Positions 1-8,698 of a stretch of DNA of 24,664 nt are shown here, piece after piece. The notes beneath the pieces were generated by a model. That model had not been told where the DNA came from. It saw only the letters and a list, made by a program, of their open reading frames with translations, and ran no database searches. A program made the translations under genes and the position numbers. Position 1 is the first letter of the stretch; every line of letters begins with the position of its first letter. Origin of the DNA: Cytophagaceae bacterium. GTDB lineage: Bacteria > Bacteroidota > Bacteroidia > Cytophagales > Spirosomataceae. The stretch is from assembly GCA_027485075.1 (NCBI GenBank), contig JAIXRT010000245.1:1-24664 (forward strand), given 5' to 3'.

Positions 1-866
1 CAGAAATGGTTACTGCCCTAGCCATTGCGGGTGATTTAACGTTCAATCCATTAACGGATACGTTGACAAACGAAAAAGGAGAACAAGTTAAATTGGATGC
101 TCCATCAGGAGATGAATTGCCAAAATTAGGATTTGCTGCAGAAGATGCGGGATATCAAGCTCCAGCAGCTGACGGTTCTGGTGTGCAGGTTAAGGTTTCA
201 CCTACCTCAGATCGTTTACAATTATTAGATCCATTCGCTGCTTGGGAAGGAACTGATATTTCAGGCTTGAAATTATTGATTAAAGCCAAAGGAAAATGTA
301 CAACTGATCATATCTCGATGGCAGGTCCATGGTTGAAATACCGTGGTCACTTGGATAATATTTCAAATAACATGTTGATTGGTGCTGTTAACTTCTTTAA
401 CGAAAAGACTGACAATGTAAAAAATCAGTTAACGGGTGAATATGGTCCAGTACCAGCAACCCAACGAGCATATAAAGCTGCTGGCGTTGGTACGATTGTT
501 GTTGGAGATACTAACTACGGTGAAGGATCTTCGCGTGAGCATGCGGCTATGGAGCCACGTCACTTAGGTGTTCGTGCGGTTCTAGTAAAGTCATTTGCTC
601 GTATTCATGAAACCAACTTGAAAAAACAAGGAATGCTTGCCTTAACATTTACGAATGAGGCAGACTATGACAAGATTCAAGAAAACGACAGCATTAATAT
701 TGTTGGCCTAGGCTCATTCGCTCCTGGAAAAACATTAACGATTGAATTAGTTCATGCAGATGGTTCAAAAGACAGCTTTGCTGTGAATCATACATATAAT
801 GAACAACAGATCGAATGGTTCAAAGCAGGTGGTGCATTGAATATTATTCGTGCTTCTGTAAAATAG
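1..866 (+). CDS. acn: Aconitate hydratase, C-terminal part (5' end outside window)
   Basis: TCA-cycle enzyme interconverting citrate and isocitrate with a [4Fe-4S] cluster. The frame is open from base 3, before the first ATG at 6, and the opening residues [16 protein letters not shown] are internal family sequence, so the gene enters from the left. About 287 residues are visible, roughly the last third of an enzyme of about 750 residues. They hold the linker and the swivelling domain 4. [20 protein letters not shown] and the active-site loop [18 protein letters not shown] are present, with the catalytic Ser-Arg pair of mitochondrial aconitase, followed by [15 protein letters not shown]. This is the mitochondrial/AcnA-like type, not AcnB. 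The cluster-binding cysteines lie upstream and cannot be checked. The stop TAG at 864-866 is followed at once by a hairpin that also carries the prs promoter. Confidence 0.95.
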   Translation, partial: EMVTALAIAGDLTFNPLTDTLTNEKGEQVKLDAPSGDELPKLGFAAEDAGYQAPAADGSGVQVKVSPTSDRLQLLDPFAAWEGTDISGLKLLIKAKGKCTTDHISMAGPWLKYRGHLDNISNNMLIGAVNFFNEKTDNVKNQLTGEYGPVPATQRAYKAAGVGTIVVGDTNYGEGSSREHAAMEPRHLGVRAVLVKSFARIHETNLKKQGMLALTFTNEADYDKIQENDSINIVGLGSFAPGKTLTIELVHADGSKDSFAVNHTYNEQQIEWFKAGGALNIIRASVK

Positions 867-867
867 A

Positions 868-898
868 TTTGATTTAAGGCGCAGAATTACTAATTTTG
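868..898 (+). promoter_or_regulatory. Predicted prs promoter (TTTG-N19-TAATTTTG)
   Basis: TTTG at 868-871, a 19-nt spacer, and TAATTTTG at 891-898 match the Bacteroidota -33/-7 consensus exactly. Transcription would start around 902, giving a leader of about 37 nt before the prs ATG. The -33 box begins two bases after the acn stop codon, and the -7 box lies in the loop and 3' arm of the acn terminator hairpin. Motif match only; the start site is inferred. Confidence 0.55.
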
Positions 899-910
899 CG
901 CCTTAATTTT
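874..910 (+). terminator. Intrinsic terminator of acn
   Basis: A 10-bp perfect stem (TTAAGGCGCA at 874-883 with TGCGCCTTAA at 897-906), a 13-nt loop and a short T run (907-910). It lies 8 bp after the aconitase stop codon and shares bases with the predicted prs promoter. Confidence 0.75.
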
Positions 911-938
911 TATAATTAAGCCCTTTTTTAACACACAC

Positions 939-1880
939 ATGGCAGCGATTAACGCAGTTAAAATATTTTCTGGATCCGCATCGAATTATTTAGCAAAGGA
1001 TATTGCCAAATATTACGGAAAAGATTTAGGTGCAGTAACAATTTTAAAATTCTCAGACGGTGAAATGTCCCCGAGTTTTGATGAGTCTGTGCGTGGATGT
1101 GATGTATTTATTATTCAGTCTACATTCCCTACGGCGGATAATTTAATGGAATTGTTATTGATGATTGATGCGGCTAGAAGAGCATCTGCCCATTATGTAA
1201 CGGCTGTTATTCCGTATTTCGGGTATTCACGTCAAGATCGTAAAGATCGTCCACGTGTAGGTATTGGGGCGAAATTGATTGGAAATTTATTGACTGCGGC
1301 TGGAGCGGATCGTTTAATGACGATTGACTTGCATGCTGGTCAAATTCAAGGATTCATGGATTTCCCAGTTGACCACTTGGAAGGTAATGCCATCTTTGTT
1401 CCTTATTTAAAATCATTGAATTTAGAAAATATCGTATTTGCTTCTCCTGACGTAGGAGGTGTTGTACGTACGCGCAACATGGCCAAATTCTTCAATGCGG
1501 AAATGGTTATTTGCGATAAACACCGGAAACGTGCTAATGAAATTGCGTCAATGCAATTAATTGGTGATGTTAAAGGTGCAGATGTCGTTCTTGTTGACGA
1601 TTTAATTGACACCGGAGGTACTTTATGTAAAGCTGCTCAATTAATCATGGATAAGGGGGCAAACTCAGTTCGCGCGGTGGTAACCCACCCCGTATTATCA
1701 GGAAAAGCGTATGAAAATATCGCTAATTCAGTTTTGACTGAATTATTGGTGACAGACACGATTCCGCAAAAAAATACGTGCGACAAAATAAAGGTATTAT
1801 CAGTAGCTGAATTATTTGCCAAAGCTATTGGTCGTATCCGTGATCACGAATCTATCAGTTCATTATTTATTAAATATTAA
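939..1880 (+). CDS. prs: Ribose-phosphate pyrophosphokinase (PRPP synthetase)
   Basis: Makes 5-phosphoribosyl-1-pyrophosphate from ribose 5-phosphate and ATP, the precursor for purines, pyrimidines, NAD, histidine and tryptophan. The protein is 313 aa, the normal class I length. Visible landmarks: FSDGEMSPSFDESVRG (residues 38-53, ribose-phosphate loop region), PYFGYSRQDRKDRPR (92-106, ATP loop), DLHAGQIQGF (130-139) with the conserved histidine H132, a flexible catalytic loop DKHRKRANE (193-201), and the PRPP-binding signature VVLVDDLIDTGGT (216-228). The ATG at 939 gives a family-like N-terminus; no Shine-Dalgarno is apparent. rplY follows after 61 bp with no terminator between, so the two are probably cotranscribed. 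The prs-ctc order is widespread in bacteria. Confidence 0.97.
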   Translation: MAAINAVKIFSGSASNYLAKDIAKYYGKDLGAVTILKFSDGEMSPSFDESVRGCDVFIIQSTFPTADNLMELLLMIDAARRASAHYVTAVIPYFGYSRQDRKDRPRVGIGAKLIGNLLTAAGADRLMTIDLHAGQIQGFMDFPVDHLEGNAIFVPYLKSLNLENIVFASPDVGGVVRTRNMAKFFNAEMVICDKHRKRANEIASMQLIGDVKGADVVLVDDLIDTGGTLCKAAQLIMDKGANSVRAVVTHPVLSGKAYENIANSVLTELLVTDTIPQKNTCDKIKVLSVAELFAKAIGRIRDHESISSLFIKY

Positions 1881-1941
1881 TTTTAACCGTTTTCAGGGGA
1901 TAGCCTACGTGCGAAAGACTGGAAACACTAACAAACACAAA

Positions 1942-2508
1942 ATGAAAAAGTTAGAAATTGTAGGATACAAGAGATCTACATTAGGAACGAAAGGTTCTAA
2001 AGATTTACGTTTAGAAGCATTAGCTCCATGTGTTCTTTACGGTGGTAAAGAGCAAGTACACTTCGCTGTACCGATGATCCTTTTCCGCGAATTATTATAT
2101 TCAGCAGATGTATACGAAGTTGAATTAAACATCGAAGGTGATATTCACCGTGCTATTTTGCAAGATGCGCAATTCCACCCAGTAAACGAGATGATCTTAC
2201 ACGTTGACTTTTTAGAAATCGATTCTAAAAAGCCAATCAAAATAGATGTTCCTGTTAAAATCATAGGAAACTCTCCAGGTGTAATCAAAGGGGGTAAAAT
2301 GGTGCAAAAATTACGTAAAGTTTCTTTACGTGGTTTAGTAGCAAACATTCCTGATTTTGTTACAGCTGATATTTCAGGTTTAGACTTAGGTCAAACTGTT
2401 AAAGTAAACAAGTTAGTAGTTGAAGGTTGTGAGATTTTAAATCCAATGTCCAACCCAGTAGCGACAATCGATATCCCAAGAGCATTAAGAGGTAAGTTAA
2501 CTGCTTAA
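1942..2508 (+). CDS. rplY: 50S ribosomal protein L25 (general stress protein Ctc type)
   Basis: Binds 5S rRNA in the large ribosomal subunit. The 188-aa protein is the long two-domain form: an N-terminal L25 domain (about residues 1-92, with the VLYGGKEQVHF core at 31-41) and a C-terminal TL5/Ctc domain (about 98-182). The ATG at 1942 is chosen because MKKLEIVGYKRSTLG is the normal family N-terminus. The frame stays open upstream, with an in-frame GTG at 1909 and an ATG at 1816 inside prs, but these would add unrelated residues. The gene follows prs in the common prs-ctc order. pth, often third in that set, is absent here and the next gene is convergent hppA. A strong hairpin ends the unit. 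Confidence 0.95.
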   Translation: MKKLEIVGYKRSTLGTKGSKDLRLEALAPCVLYGGKEQVHFAVPMILFRELLYSADVYEVELNIEGDIHRAILQDAQFHPVNEMILHVDFLEIDSKKPIKIDVPVKIIGNSPGVIKGGKMVQKLRKVSLRGLVANIPDFVTADISGLDLGQTVKVNKLVVEGCEILNPMSNPVATIDIPRALRGKLTA

Positions 2509-2533
2509 TCTTTTTAGGACAGAACGATAGATC

Positions 2534-2565
2534 AAAAAAGCCTGACAAATTTGTCAGGCTTTTTT
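2534..2565. terminator. Bidirectional intrinsic terminator after rplY
   Basis: A perfect 32-bp palindrome: AAAAAAGCCTGACAAA followed by its exact reverse complement. It gives a GC-rich stem with an A run on one side and a T run on the other, so it can terminate on either strand. It serves rplY, 25 bp upstream, and could back up hppA termination on the other strand. Confidence 0.9.
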
Positions 2566-2580
2566 ATGTGCTGTAAATAA

Positions 2581-2606
2581 AAAGGCCTCAATTTCTTGAG
2601 GCCTTT
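2581..2606 (-). terminator. Intrinsic terminator of hppA
   Basis: An 11-bp stem (AAAGGCCTCAA at 2581-2591 with TTGAGGCCTTT at 2596-2606) and a 4-nt loop, 20 bp past the hppA stop codon. Read on the minus strand, the stem runs into a T-rich tail. With the 2534-2565 palindrome it isolates the convergent rplY and hppA units. Confidence 0.85.
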
Positions 2607-2626
2607 ACATAAATCAAATTCAATGC

Positions 2627-4807
2627 TTAGCGTTTAGCCATCACCTTCACAATTGGAGCCTTCTCCATGTGTGATGCATGTCCTGCCGACTTACCTACGT
2701 GTATGTAAGGTGCAATCACTAAAGAAACAATAGACATCAATTTAATCAAGATGTTCATCGATGGACCTGAAGTATCTTTGAATGGATCACCTACTGTATC
2801 ACCCGTTACGGCTGCTTTGTGAGGTTCTGAACCTTTCTTAAATGTTTGACCATCAATTAACACACCTTTCTCAAATGATTTCTTAGCGTTATCCCAAGCA
2901 CCACCTGCATTTGATTGGAAAATACCCATCAATACGCCTGATACCGTAACACCAGCCAATAAACCACCTAATACTTCTGGACCCATGGTGAAGCCAACCA
3001 ATACTGGAACTGTTAATGCAATCGCTCCTGGTAAAATCATCTGACGAATCGAAGCTTCTGTAGAAATAGCAACACATTTTTCATATTCAGGCTTCGCCTT
3101 ATATTCCATGATACCTGGAATTTCGCGAAACTGACGACGTACTTCATTCACCATTTCCATAGCAGCTTTACCAACCGCTGAAATACACAATGCAGAGAAA
3201 ATAAATGGGATCATACCACCCACAAACAAACCAGCTAATACATCAGCCTTATAAATGTCAATCTGCGTAATTCCTGAAATACCTACGAAAGCAGCAAATA
3301 AAGCCAACGATGTTAAGGCAGCAGATGCAATCGCAAAACCTTTACCTGTAGCCGCTGTTGTATTTCCTACTGCATCTAAATTATCTGTACGCTCACGTAC
3401 TTCAGCAGGTAACTGTGACATTTCAGCAATACCACCTGCATTATCCGCGATCGGACCAAATGCGTCAATCGCTAATTGCATAGCTGTTGTTGCCATCATA
3501 CCTGCCGCAGCAATCGATACGCCATAAATTCCGGCAAAGTGATAAGAAGCAATAATACCAGCAGCTAAAACCAAAATAGGCAATACCGTAGACTCCATAC
3601 CTACAGCTAATCCGCCAATAATGTTCGTTGCATGTCCTGTACCAGATTTTTGTACAATTGAATCTACTGGACGCTTACCCATCGCTGTGTAGTACTCCGT
3701 AATGATTGACATCAAGGTACCTACGATAAGGCCAACGATAATTGCATAAAATACATCCATCGAAGAGAATGTAGTTCCACGTAATGTTAAGTTCTCCGGT
3801 AAAATGTTTGTAACCAAGAAGTATGAAGTAACAAACGTAATAGCGATAGAAGTATAATTACCTACGTTCAACGCATTTTGAACTGAATCTGTTTCCTTCG
3901 AAATACGAACAAAAAATGTAGAAACTAAGGAAGCTAGTAAGCCAACACCCGCAATTAACATAGGTAATAAAACTGGGGAGAAGCCACCGTAGTTGTCAGA
4001 AACCTCAATTTCTTGTCCTAATACCATCGTAGCTAAAATTGTAGCAACATATGAACCAAATAAATCAGCTCCCATACCTGCCACATCACCTACGTTATCA
4101 CCCACGTTATCAGCAATAGTTGCAGGATTACGTACATCATCCTCAGGGATACCTGCTTCTACTTTACCTACTAAGTCGGCACCCACATCAGCAGCTTTTG
4201 TATAAATACCACCACCAACACGTGCAAACAAGGCAATTGACTCAGCACCTAATGAGAAACCAGCTAATACTTCGATTGCCGTTTTCATTTCCACAGATGT
4301 CAAAGCTTGACCTTGCGCAAAAATTTGATAAAAAGCGATAAACAATCCACCTAGACCTAAAATAGCTAAACCAGCTACACCCATACCCATGACAGATCCA
4401 CCAGTAAATGAAACATTTAATGCCTTCGCTAATGAAGTACGAGCAGCTTCTGCCGTTCTAACATTTGCCTTTGTAGCCACAATCATACCGATATATCCTG
4501 CTGTTGCAGAAAAAATGGCACCAATTAAAAATGCAACGGCAATTAAAGGAGAAGAATGAATTGGATTTTCTGGAGTACCTTCTTGAGTACCTAACCACGC
4601 GAGTAATAAGGCCGTAGGTATAGCAAAATAAGATAAGATTTTCCACTCTGCTTTTAAAAATGCAATAGCTCCATCCGCTATGTAACCGGATAACTCCTGC
4701 ATTTTATCGTTTCCGGCATCTTGTTTGGACACCCAACTAAATTTCCATGCTGTGTAAAGCAATCCTACCAAACCAAAAGCAGGAACTAAGTAAACAATTT
4801 GATTCAT
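2627..4807 (-). CDS. hppA: K+-dependent membrane-bound ion-pumping pyrophosphatase
   Basis: Inner-membrane pump that uses hydrolysis of cytoplasmic pyrophosphate to move H+ (or Na+). The 726-aa length and roughly 16 hydrophobic helices fit the family. [11 protein letters not shown] (207-217) is the substrate-site signature; [12 protein letters not shown] (233-244) and [16 protein letters not shown] (668-683) supply Mg-PPi-binding Asp residues. [10 protein letters not shown] (481-490) has Ala485 and Gly488, the pair typical of K+-dependent enzymes; K+-independent ones have Lys and Thr. The TM6 segment [13 protein letters not shown] (245-257) has no Glu at either usual gate position, while GAES in TM5 has Glu189. 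From memory of the family this is the Flavobacterium-like H+-pumping variant. The specific ion is inferred. Upstream 66 bp separates it from the DUF5686 gene stop. Confidence 0.95.
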   Translation of the reverse strand: MNQIVYLVPAFGLVGLLYTAWKFSWVSKQDAGNDKMQELSGYIADGAIAFLKAEWKILSYFAIPTALLLAWLGTQEGTPENPIHSSPLIAVAFLIGAIFSATAGYIGMIVATKANVRTAEAARTSLAKALNVSFTGGSVMGMGVAGLAILGLGGLFIAFYQIFAQGQALTSVEMKTAIEVLAGFSLGAESIALFARVGGGIYTKAADVGADLVGKVEAGIPEDDVRNPATIADNVGDNVGDVAGMGADLFGSYVATILATMVLGQEIEVSDNYGGFSPVLLPMLIAGVGLLASLVSTFFVRISKETDSVQNALNVGNYTSIAITFVTSYFLVTNILPENLTLRGTTFSSMDVFYAIIVGLIVGTLMSIITEYYTAMGKRPVDSIVQKSGTGHATNIIGGLAVGMESTVLPILVLAAGIIASYHFAGIYGVSIAAAGMMATTAMQLAIDAFGPIADNAGGIAEMSQLPAEVRERTDNLDAVGNTTAATGKGFAIASAALTSLALFAAFVGISGITQIDIYKADVLAGLFVGGMIPFIFSALCISAVGKAAMEMVNEVRRQFREIPGIMEYKAKPEYEKCVAISTEASIRQMILPGAIALTVPVLVGFTMGPEVLGGLLAGVTVSGVLMGIFQSNAGGAWDNAKKSFEKGVLIDGQTFKKGSEPHKAAVTGDTVGDPFKDTSGPSMNILIKLMSIVSLVIAPYIHVGKSAGHASHMEKAPIVKVMAKR

Positions 4808-4832
4808 AAATGTTGATTTAGATTATATCAAA

Positions 4833-4866
4833 AAAATTTAGCACAATTTAGGTAAAAAGGTGCAAA
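4833..4866 (-). promoter_or_regulatory. Possible hppA promoter
   Basis: On the minus strand, TTTG (plus 4863-4866), a 22-nt spacer and TAAATTTT (plus 4833-4840) lie just upstream of the hppA ATG at 4807. The -7 box matches 7 of 8 positions and the spacer is longer than ideal, so this is weak. Confidence 0.25.
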
Positions 4867-4873
4867 TAAACAA

Positions 4874-7420
4874 TTAGAATGGCAATCTGACAAGAACTTT
4901 CCATTTTTCAGGAACGACATTCCCCATTGGATAGACCAAATCAATACCAAAAATTTTACCAATACCAGAAAGTCCATAAGTAAGCTCTTGGTAATGAATG
5001 GTTTGGGAATTCAAAGATGTCTGAAGATACGAATATCCTACTTTTTCTTTTAGGCCATAAAGTGACAGAAAAGCATTCTGGGTAAAGATGAATTTTCTAG
5101 GCTCCCAGGATAAAAAGGCCTTAACATGACCTCCAGGATTTGAAAGTGCATAGTAGGGTAAAGCTAAAAAGCTCGTTTCACCACTAGAAACGTTAATCTC
5201 ATTCCCTTTGAAATGTTGGTAATCTAAAATCAAAGATGGTTTATGAATAAAATGAGCCGCCGTGATTCGGTAGTTAAATTCTCCCCAATTAGCTAATGAA
5301 ATAGTCTGTGATACTTGGAGAGACACTTTTGTAAATGGATTATCTCCAAATGCCTGTTCATAGCCACCGGAAATGGTAGGTCCTACCTCGTTCGATAATC
5401 TACGAGATCCATTGTAACGTCTCCAAGTTGCAAAGGGTTGATAACGCATAAAAATATACGCATAAGCTTGCTTGCTTGTTGCAAAAGGTAAACCATTGGA
5501 AGCAAAACGACGTTCCTTATAGAATAAACCATGCTCCTCCTGATTTACTAAACCAGTTCGGGATCTTAATTCTAAATCCGTACTAAGTCTCCATTTAGCA
5601 TTTAATTGTAATGCATACGAACCTTTAATGAAATCCTTCTGATACAGCCTCAAATAATTCTGGGATAAGAATAAGGCATAGTATTTATTAATATTAGCTG
5701 AAATGGGCTCCGTTGAATTGATTTGCTCAATAGTAGAACCACCAGAAAGACTGATCCTTCGTCGATTCTCATCCCAATTGCGAACGAAATGAACAGATCC
5801 ATTCAAAGCCTTTCTAGAAAAAGCATAGCGAATATCAAATCCCGTTTCCCAATAATCCGATAATTTATTTGTAAATCGATAATCTAAACCACGACCCAAA
5901 TGGTATCCATCCACGGCATTATATCCCGACTGAATCCCACTCAAAGTTAAACGAGCACCTAATCCTTTTTGGCCATACGAATAGGTTCTAGTAGTCACAA
6001 TATCCCCAAATCGAAAACGAGGCAAAGAATTAACCGAATCCTTTAATCGTTTTTTCTCGTCTTGTACAGATAAACTGTCCGCTTCTTTATATCCTTTAAC
6101 CTCAGCTTCTGTCAATGGAACCTGACGTTCTGCTTCCCAATATTCTTCTTTCTTTAACGCGGCTGACGAATCAACCGTGATGGTATAATCGGAACTAAAC
6201 TCTTCAGTTTTCACTTCTTTCTTCTCTTCCTTTTCAATTTCTTTCAGTACTTTCTTTAGCTTTTTACGCGTCAATTCTTTACCTAAAGCTAATTTAGGAG
6301 AAGCTATCTTCTCTTTATTAATTTCTTTTGCCCAATCCTTATGCAAGCGCTCCTCGATAATGGTTGGCTTGACCACAAAAGCTGGATTAACTTTAATTGA
6401 ATACTCTTTAACCTGCGTGATATAACGGAAATTTGCACCAAATCCCATCGCGTCAAAATTTATATTCACGTCATAGTTCACAGGCATCCAAACACCTTGA
6501 AACATGGCGTTTTGTTGCTGAAACGTATAATAACCCTGTGAATTTCGAAAAGCTAAACTAAAGGAATAGATACTCCAAGTATCTTCAACAATAGAAAGTG
6601 TACCTTCAAACAAATCATTCGATGATGACTTCGGTTTCACTTGAATTTTCGAAACGGTTTGTCCATTTAACTGAAAACTACCTAAATAAGCGAAATTATA
6701 AAATGAAAACGCAGAGGGCGAAATCGGAGAGATCAGAGATCCCCAAACCTTCGGCAAATAAAAATTCGTTTGCGTAATTCGTAAATTGGGGGCTCCCGAA
6801 TTCTTTATTACCGCGGGTAGATTATTCCGATTTGAAAGTACTTTTTCATCTAACTTATTGGGGCGCGTGTAAGTAATCTGATTTATTCCCTCCAACACAT
6901 AAGTCGAACCTACTTTAATTCCAGCCTCCTTTTCCAACTGTTTACCCACGAGCGCATTCATCACTTTAGATATAGAGGTAATTTTACCCGCTCCTTTGAC
7001 ATAACCTTTAGCCGTATAGCGATCAATTTCCTTTAAATGAAATGGGGCCATAGATATCATCCTACGCATTAATCCAATTGCTGGATCCTCCTTCAAACCA
7101 CCTACATTGACATCTTGAAGCGTGACCGCTTCCTCAGTTAGAACAACATCGAGCGATACGTTTCCTGAAATCGTGACTTTATGTGGTTTTGGCGTATGTC
7201 CAAGAAACCGAAAAACTACTTCGTGCTCACCTTTGGGTAATTGAATAGCATATTTTGCATCTTCATTCGCTAATGTCCCCTTATTTAAGTTGGTCACCCA
7301 AATTGTAGCAAAAGGTAAAATTTCACCATTTTTATTCTTAACGACACCCGACAATGTTTGGCTTAAAGCCCAAGAAGATGTAAACAAAATAAGTAATAAT
7401 GTAATTAGCGGTTTTTTCAT
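4874..7420 (-). CDS. DUF5686 outer-membrane protein with carboxypeptidase-regulatory-like domain
   Basis: A predicted 848-aa surface/outer-membrane protein of unknown function, typical of Bacteroidota. Residues 1-21 form a signal peptide (MKKPLITLLLILF, then SSWALSQ). Residues about 22-97 are a carboxypeptidase-D regulatory-like beta-sandwich (LSGVVKNKNGEILPFATIWV). A DUF5686-like region follows, including LQDVNVGGLKEDPAIGLMRRMI (101-122). Residues about 358-465 are very rich in Lys and Glu (KELTRKKLKKVLKEIEKEEK at 381-400) and should be soluble and helical. The remainder alternates aromatic and polar residues like a beta-barrel and ends in Phe (WKVLVRLPF), as barrel proteins do. An in-frame ATG nine codons upstream (7447) would spoil the signal peptide, so 7420 is chosen. 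It is divergent from the aminotransferase gene. Confidence 0.85.
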   Translation of the reverse strand: MKKPLITLLLILFTSSWALSQTLSGVVKNKNGEILPFATIWVTNLNKGTLANEDAKYAIQLPKGEHEVVFRFLGHTPKPHKVTISGNVSLDVVLTEEAVTLQDVNVGGLKEDPAIGLMRRMISMAPFHLKEIDRYTAKGYVKGAGKITSISKVMNALVGKQLEKEAGIKVGSTYVLEGINQITYTRPNKLDEKVLSNRNNLPAVIKNSGAPNLRITQTNFYLPKVWGSLISPISPSAFSFYNFAYLGSFQLNGQTVSKIQVKPKSSSNDLFEGTLSIVEDTWSIYSFSLAFRNSQGYYTFQQQNAMFQGVWMPVNYDVNINFDAMGFGANFRYITQVKEYSIKVNPAFVVKPTIIEERLHKDWAKEINKEKIASPKLALGKELTRKKLKKVLKEIEKEEKKEVKTEEFSSDYTITVDSSAALKKEEYWEAERQVPLTEAEVKGYKEADSLSVQDEKKRLKDSVNSLPRFRFGDIVTTRTYSYGQKGLGARLTLSGIQSGYNAVDGYHLGRGLDYRFTNKLSDYWETGFDIRYAFSRKALNGSVHFVRNWDENRRRISLSGGSTIEQINSTEPISANINKYYALFLSQNYLRLYQKDFIKGSYALQLNAKWRLSTDLELRSRTGLVNQEEHGLFYKERRFASNGLPFATSKQAYAYIFMRYQPFATWRRYNGSRRLSNEVGPTISGGYEQAFGDNPFTKVSLQVSQTISLANWGEFNYRITAAHFIHKPSLILDYQHFKGNEINVSSGETSFLALPYYALSNPGGHVKAFLSWEPRKFIFTQNAFLSLYGLKEKVGYSYLQTSLNSQTIHYQELTYGLSGIGKIFGIDLVYPMGNVVPEKWKVLVRLPF

Positions 7421-7463
7421 GATGCAATACAAAGGAAAATCAGGCAAAACACCATACCGGAAA

Positions 7464-7493
7464 CTGATAATTTGATAAAAGGCTGTAAATTTG
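7464..7493 (+). promoter_or_regulatory. Predicted promoter of the aminotransferase gene
   Basis: TAAATTTG at 7486-7493 matches the Bacteroidota -7 box exactly, and CTG at 7464-7466 sits 19 nt upstream as a partial -33 box. The expected start site is only about 3-6 nt past 7493, at or next to the ATG at 7499, which would make the mRNA leaderless or nearly so. Confidence 0.4.
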
Positions 7494-7498
7494 GAAGA

Positions 7499-8698
7499 AT
7501 GGGACTAACTCACCGACAACTTTTTCAAAAATATGTAGCGCCTACCTCGGATGCACCACTGGCGTTAGAAATAATATCAGCAGAACATATCTATTTAACA
7601 GATTGTTTCGGCAAAAAATACATTGATTTAATTTCAGGAATAGCCGTGTCCAATGTAGGACATCGTAATCCTGCTGTTGTTCAAGCCATAAAAGATCAAG
7701 TAGATAAATACATGCACCTGATGGTGTACGGTGAGTATATTCAAAGTCCTCAAGTATTATTAGCCGAGGCACTCGTTAAATCAACAGAAACGCAGCACCT
7801 GAACCAAGTATATTTTACGAATTCAGGGACGGAAGCACTTGAAGGTGCGATGAAGCTAGCCAAGCGATATACGCGAAGAACCGAATTTATCTCTTGCTTA
7901 AATGCCTACCACGGTGCCACACAAGGCGCATTATCCTTAGCCGGAGACGAAAATTTTAAAAATAGCTTTAGGCCGCTCTTGCCTGATATCAAACATATCA
8001 GACATGGAAATATGGATGACCTAGCTCATATAACGACAAAAACTGCAGCCATTGTTATTGAAATCGTAGCCGGTGAAGCAGGAGTGAAGCAAGCCACAAA
8101 ATCTTATTTTAAAGCGTTACGTGAAAAGTGTACCCAAACAGGTTGCTTATTAATCATCGATGAAATACAAACAGGTTTTGGGCGGACAGGCACTTTTTGG
8201 GCCTATCAGGCCATGGACATCCAACCCGATATTCTGCTTACGGCAAAAGGTATGGGCGGAGGAATGCCCATTGGCGCTTTTATAGCAAATGAAAACCTAA
8301 TGCGTACGTTTTCATTTAATCCGGTTTTGGGACACATAACAACATTTGGTGGTCACCCCGTTTCCTGTGCAGCCTCATTAGCCACGCTTACATTTATTCA
8401 TGAAGCCAATTTACTTGCTGATGTTGCTGCTAAATCCAACTTATTTAAGGAATTACTAATACATCCGATTATTCAGGAAGTAAGAGGAGTGGGGCTCATG
8501 ATTGCAGTCGAAATGAAAGACTACAAAACCGTTAAGGCTGTAATTGATACTTGCATAGCAAATGGACTCATCACAGATTGGTTTCTATTCTGTGATAATG
8601 CCCTTCGAATTGCTCCACCGCTGGTTATCACAGAAGATGAAATAAAAATGGCTTGCAACATTTTGTTACAAGCCATGGACAAGGTCTATAAAAGCTAA
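7499..8698 (+). CDS. Class III PLP-dependent aminotransferase (acetylornithine/ornithine type)
   Basis: A 399-aa fold-type I aminotransferase of the class III family (ArgD, ornithine and GABA aminotransferases). Landmarks: FTNSGTEALEGAMKLAKRYT (106-125, cofactor phosphate loop), NAYHGATQGALSLAG (135-149), LLIIDEIQTGFGRTG (217-231) with Asp221 holding the pyridine nitrogen, and LLTAKGMGGGMPIGA (246-260) with Lys250 forming the PLP aldimine. The substrate cannot be assigned from sequence, and no arginine or lysine pathway genes are nearby. The frame extends to a TTG at 7472, but the ATG at 7499 gives the family-like start GLTHRQLFQKYVAPTSDAP. Its TAA (8696-8698) directly abuts the trxA stop on the other strand, with no room for a terminator. 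Confidence 0.9.
   Translation: MGLTHRQLFQKYVAPTSDAPLALEIISAEHIYLTDCFGKKYIDLISGIAVSNVGHRNPAVVQAIKDQVDKYMHLMVYGEYIQSPQVLLAEALVKSTETQHLNQVYFTNSGTEALEGAMKLAKRYTRRTEFISCLNAYHGATQGALSLAGDENFKNSFRPLLPDIKHIRHGNMDDLAHITTKTAAIVIEIVAGEAGVKQATKSYFKALREKCTQTGCLLIIDEIQTGFGRTGTFWAYQAMDIQPDILLTAKGMGGGMPIGAFIANENLMRTFSFNPVLGHITTFGGHPVSCAASLATLTFIHEANLLADVAAKSNLFKELLIHPIIQEVRGVGLMIAVEMKDYKTVKAVIDTCIANGLITDWFLFCDNALRIAPPLVITEDEIKMACNILLQAMDKVYKS

Noticed and set aside
1816..1941. Upstream extension of the rplY frame to an ATG inside prs
   Set aside because: The added residues do not resemble L25 and overlap prs coding sequence; the ATG at 1942 gives the normal family start.
2534..2565. Phage or element attachment site
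   Set aside because: The perfect palindrome with flanking A and T runs between convergent genes is a bidirectional terminator, and no integrase is nearby.
7421..7447. Upstream ATG for the DUF5686 protein
   Set aside because: It would place nine residues ahead of a canonical Lys-Lys signal peptide.
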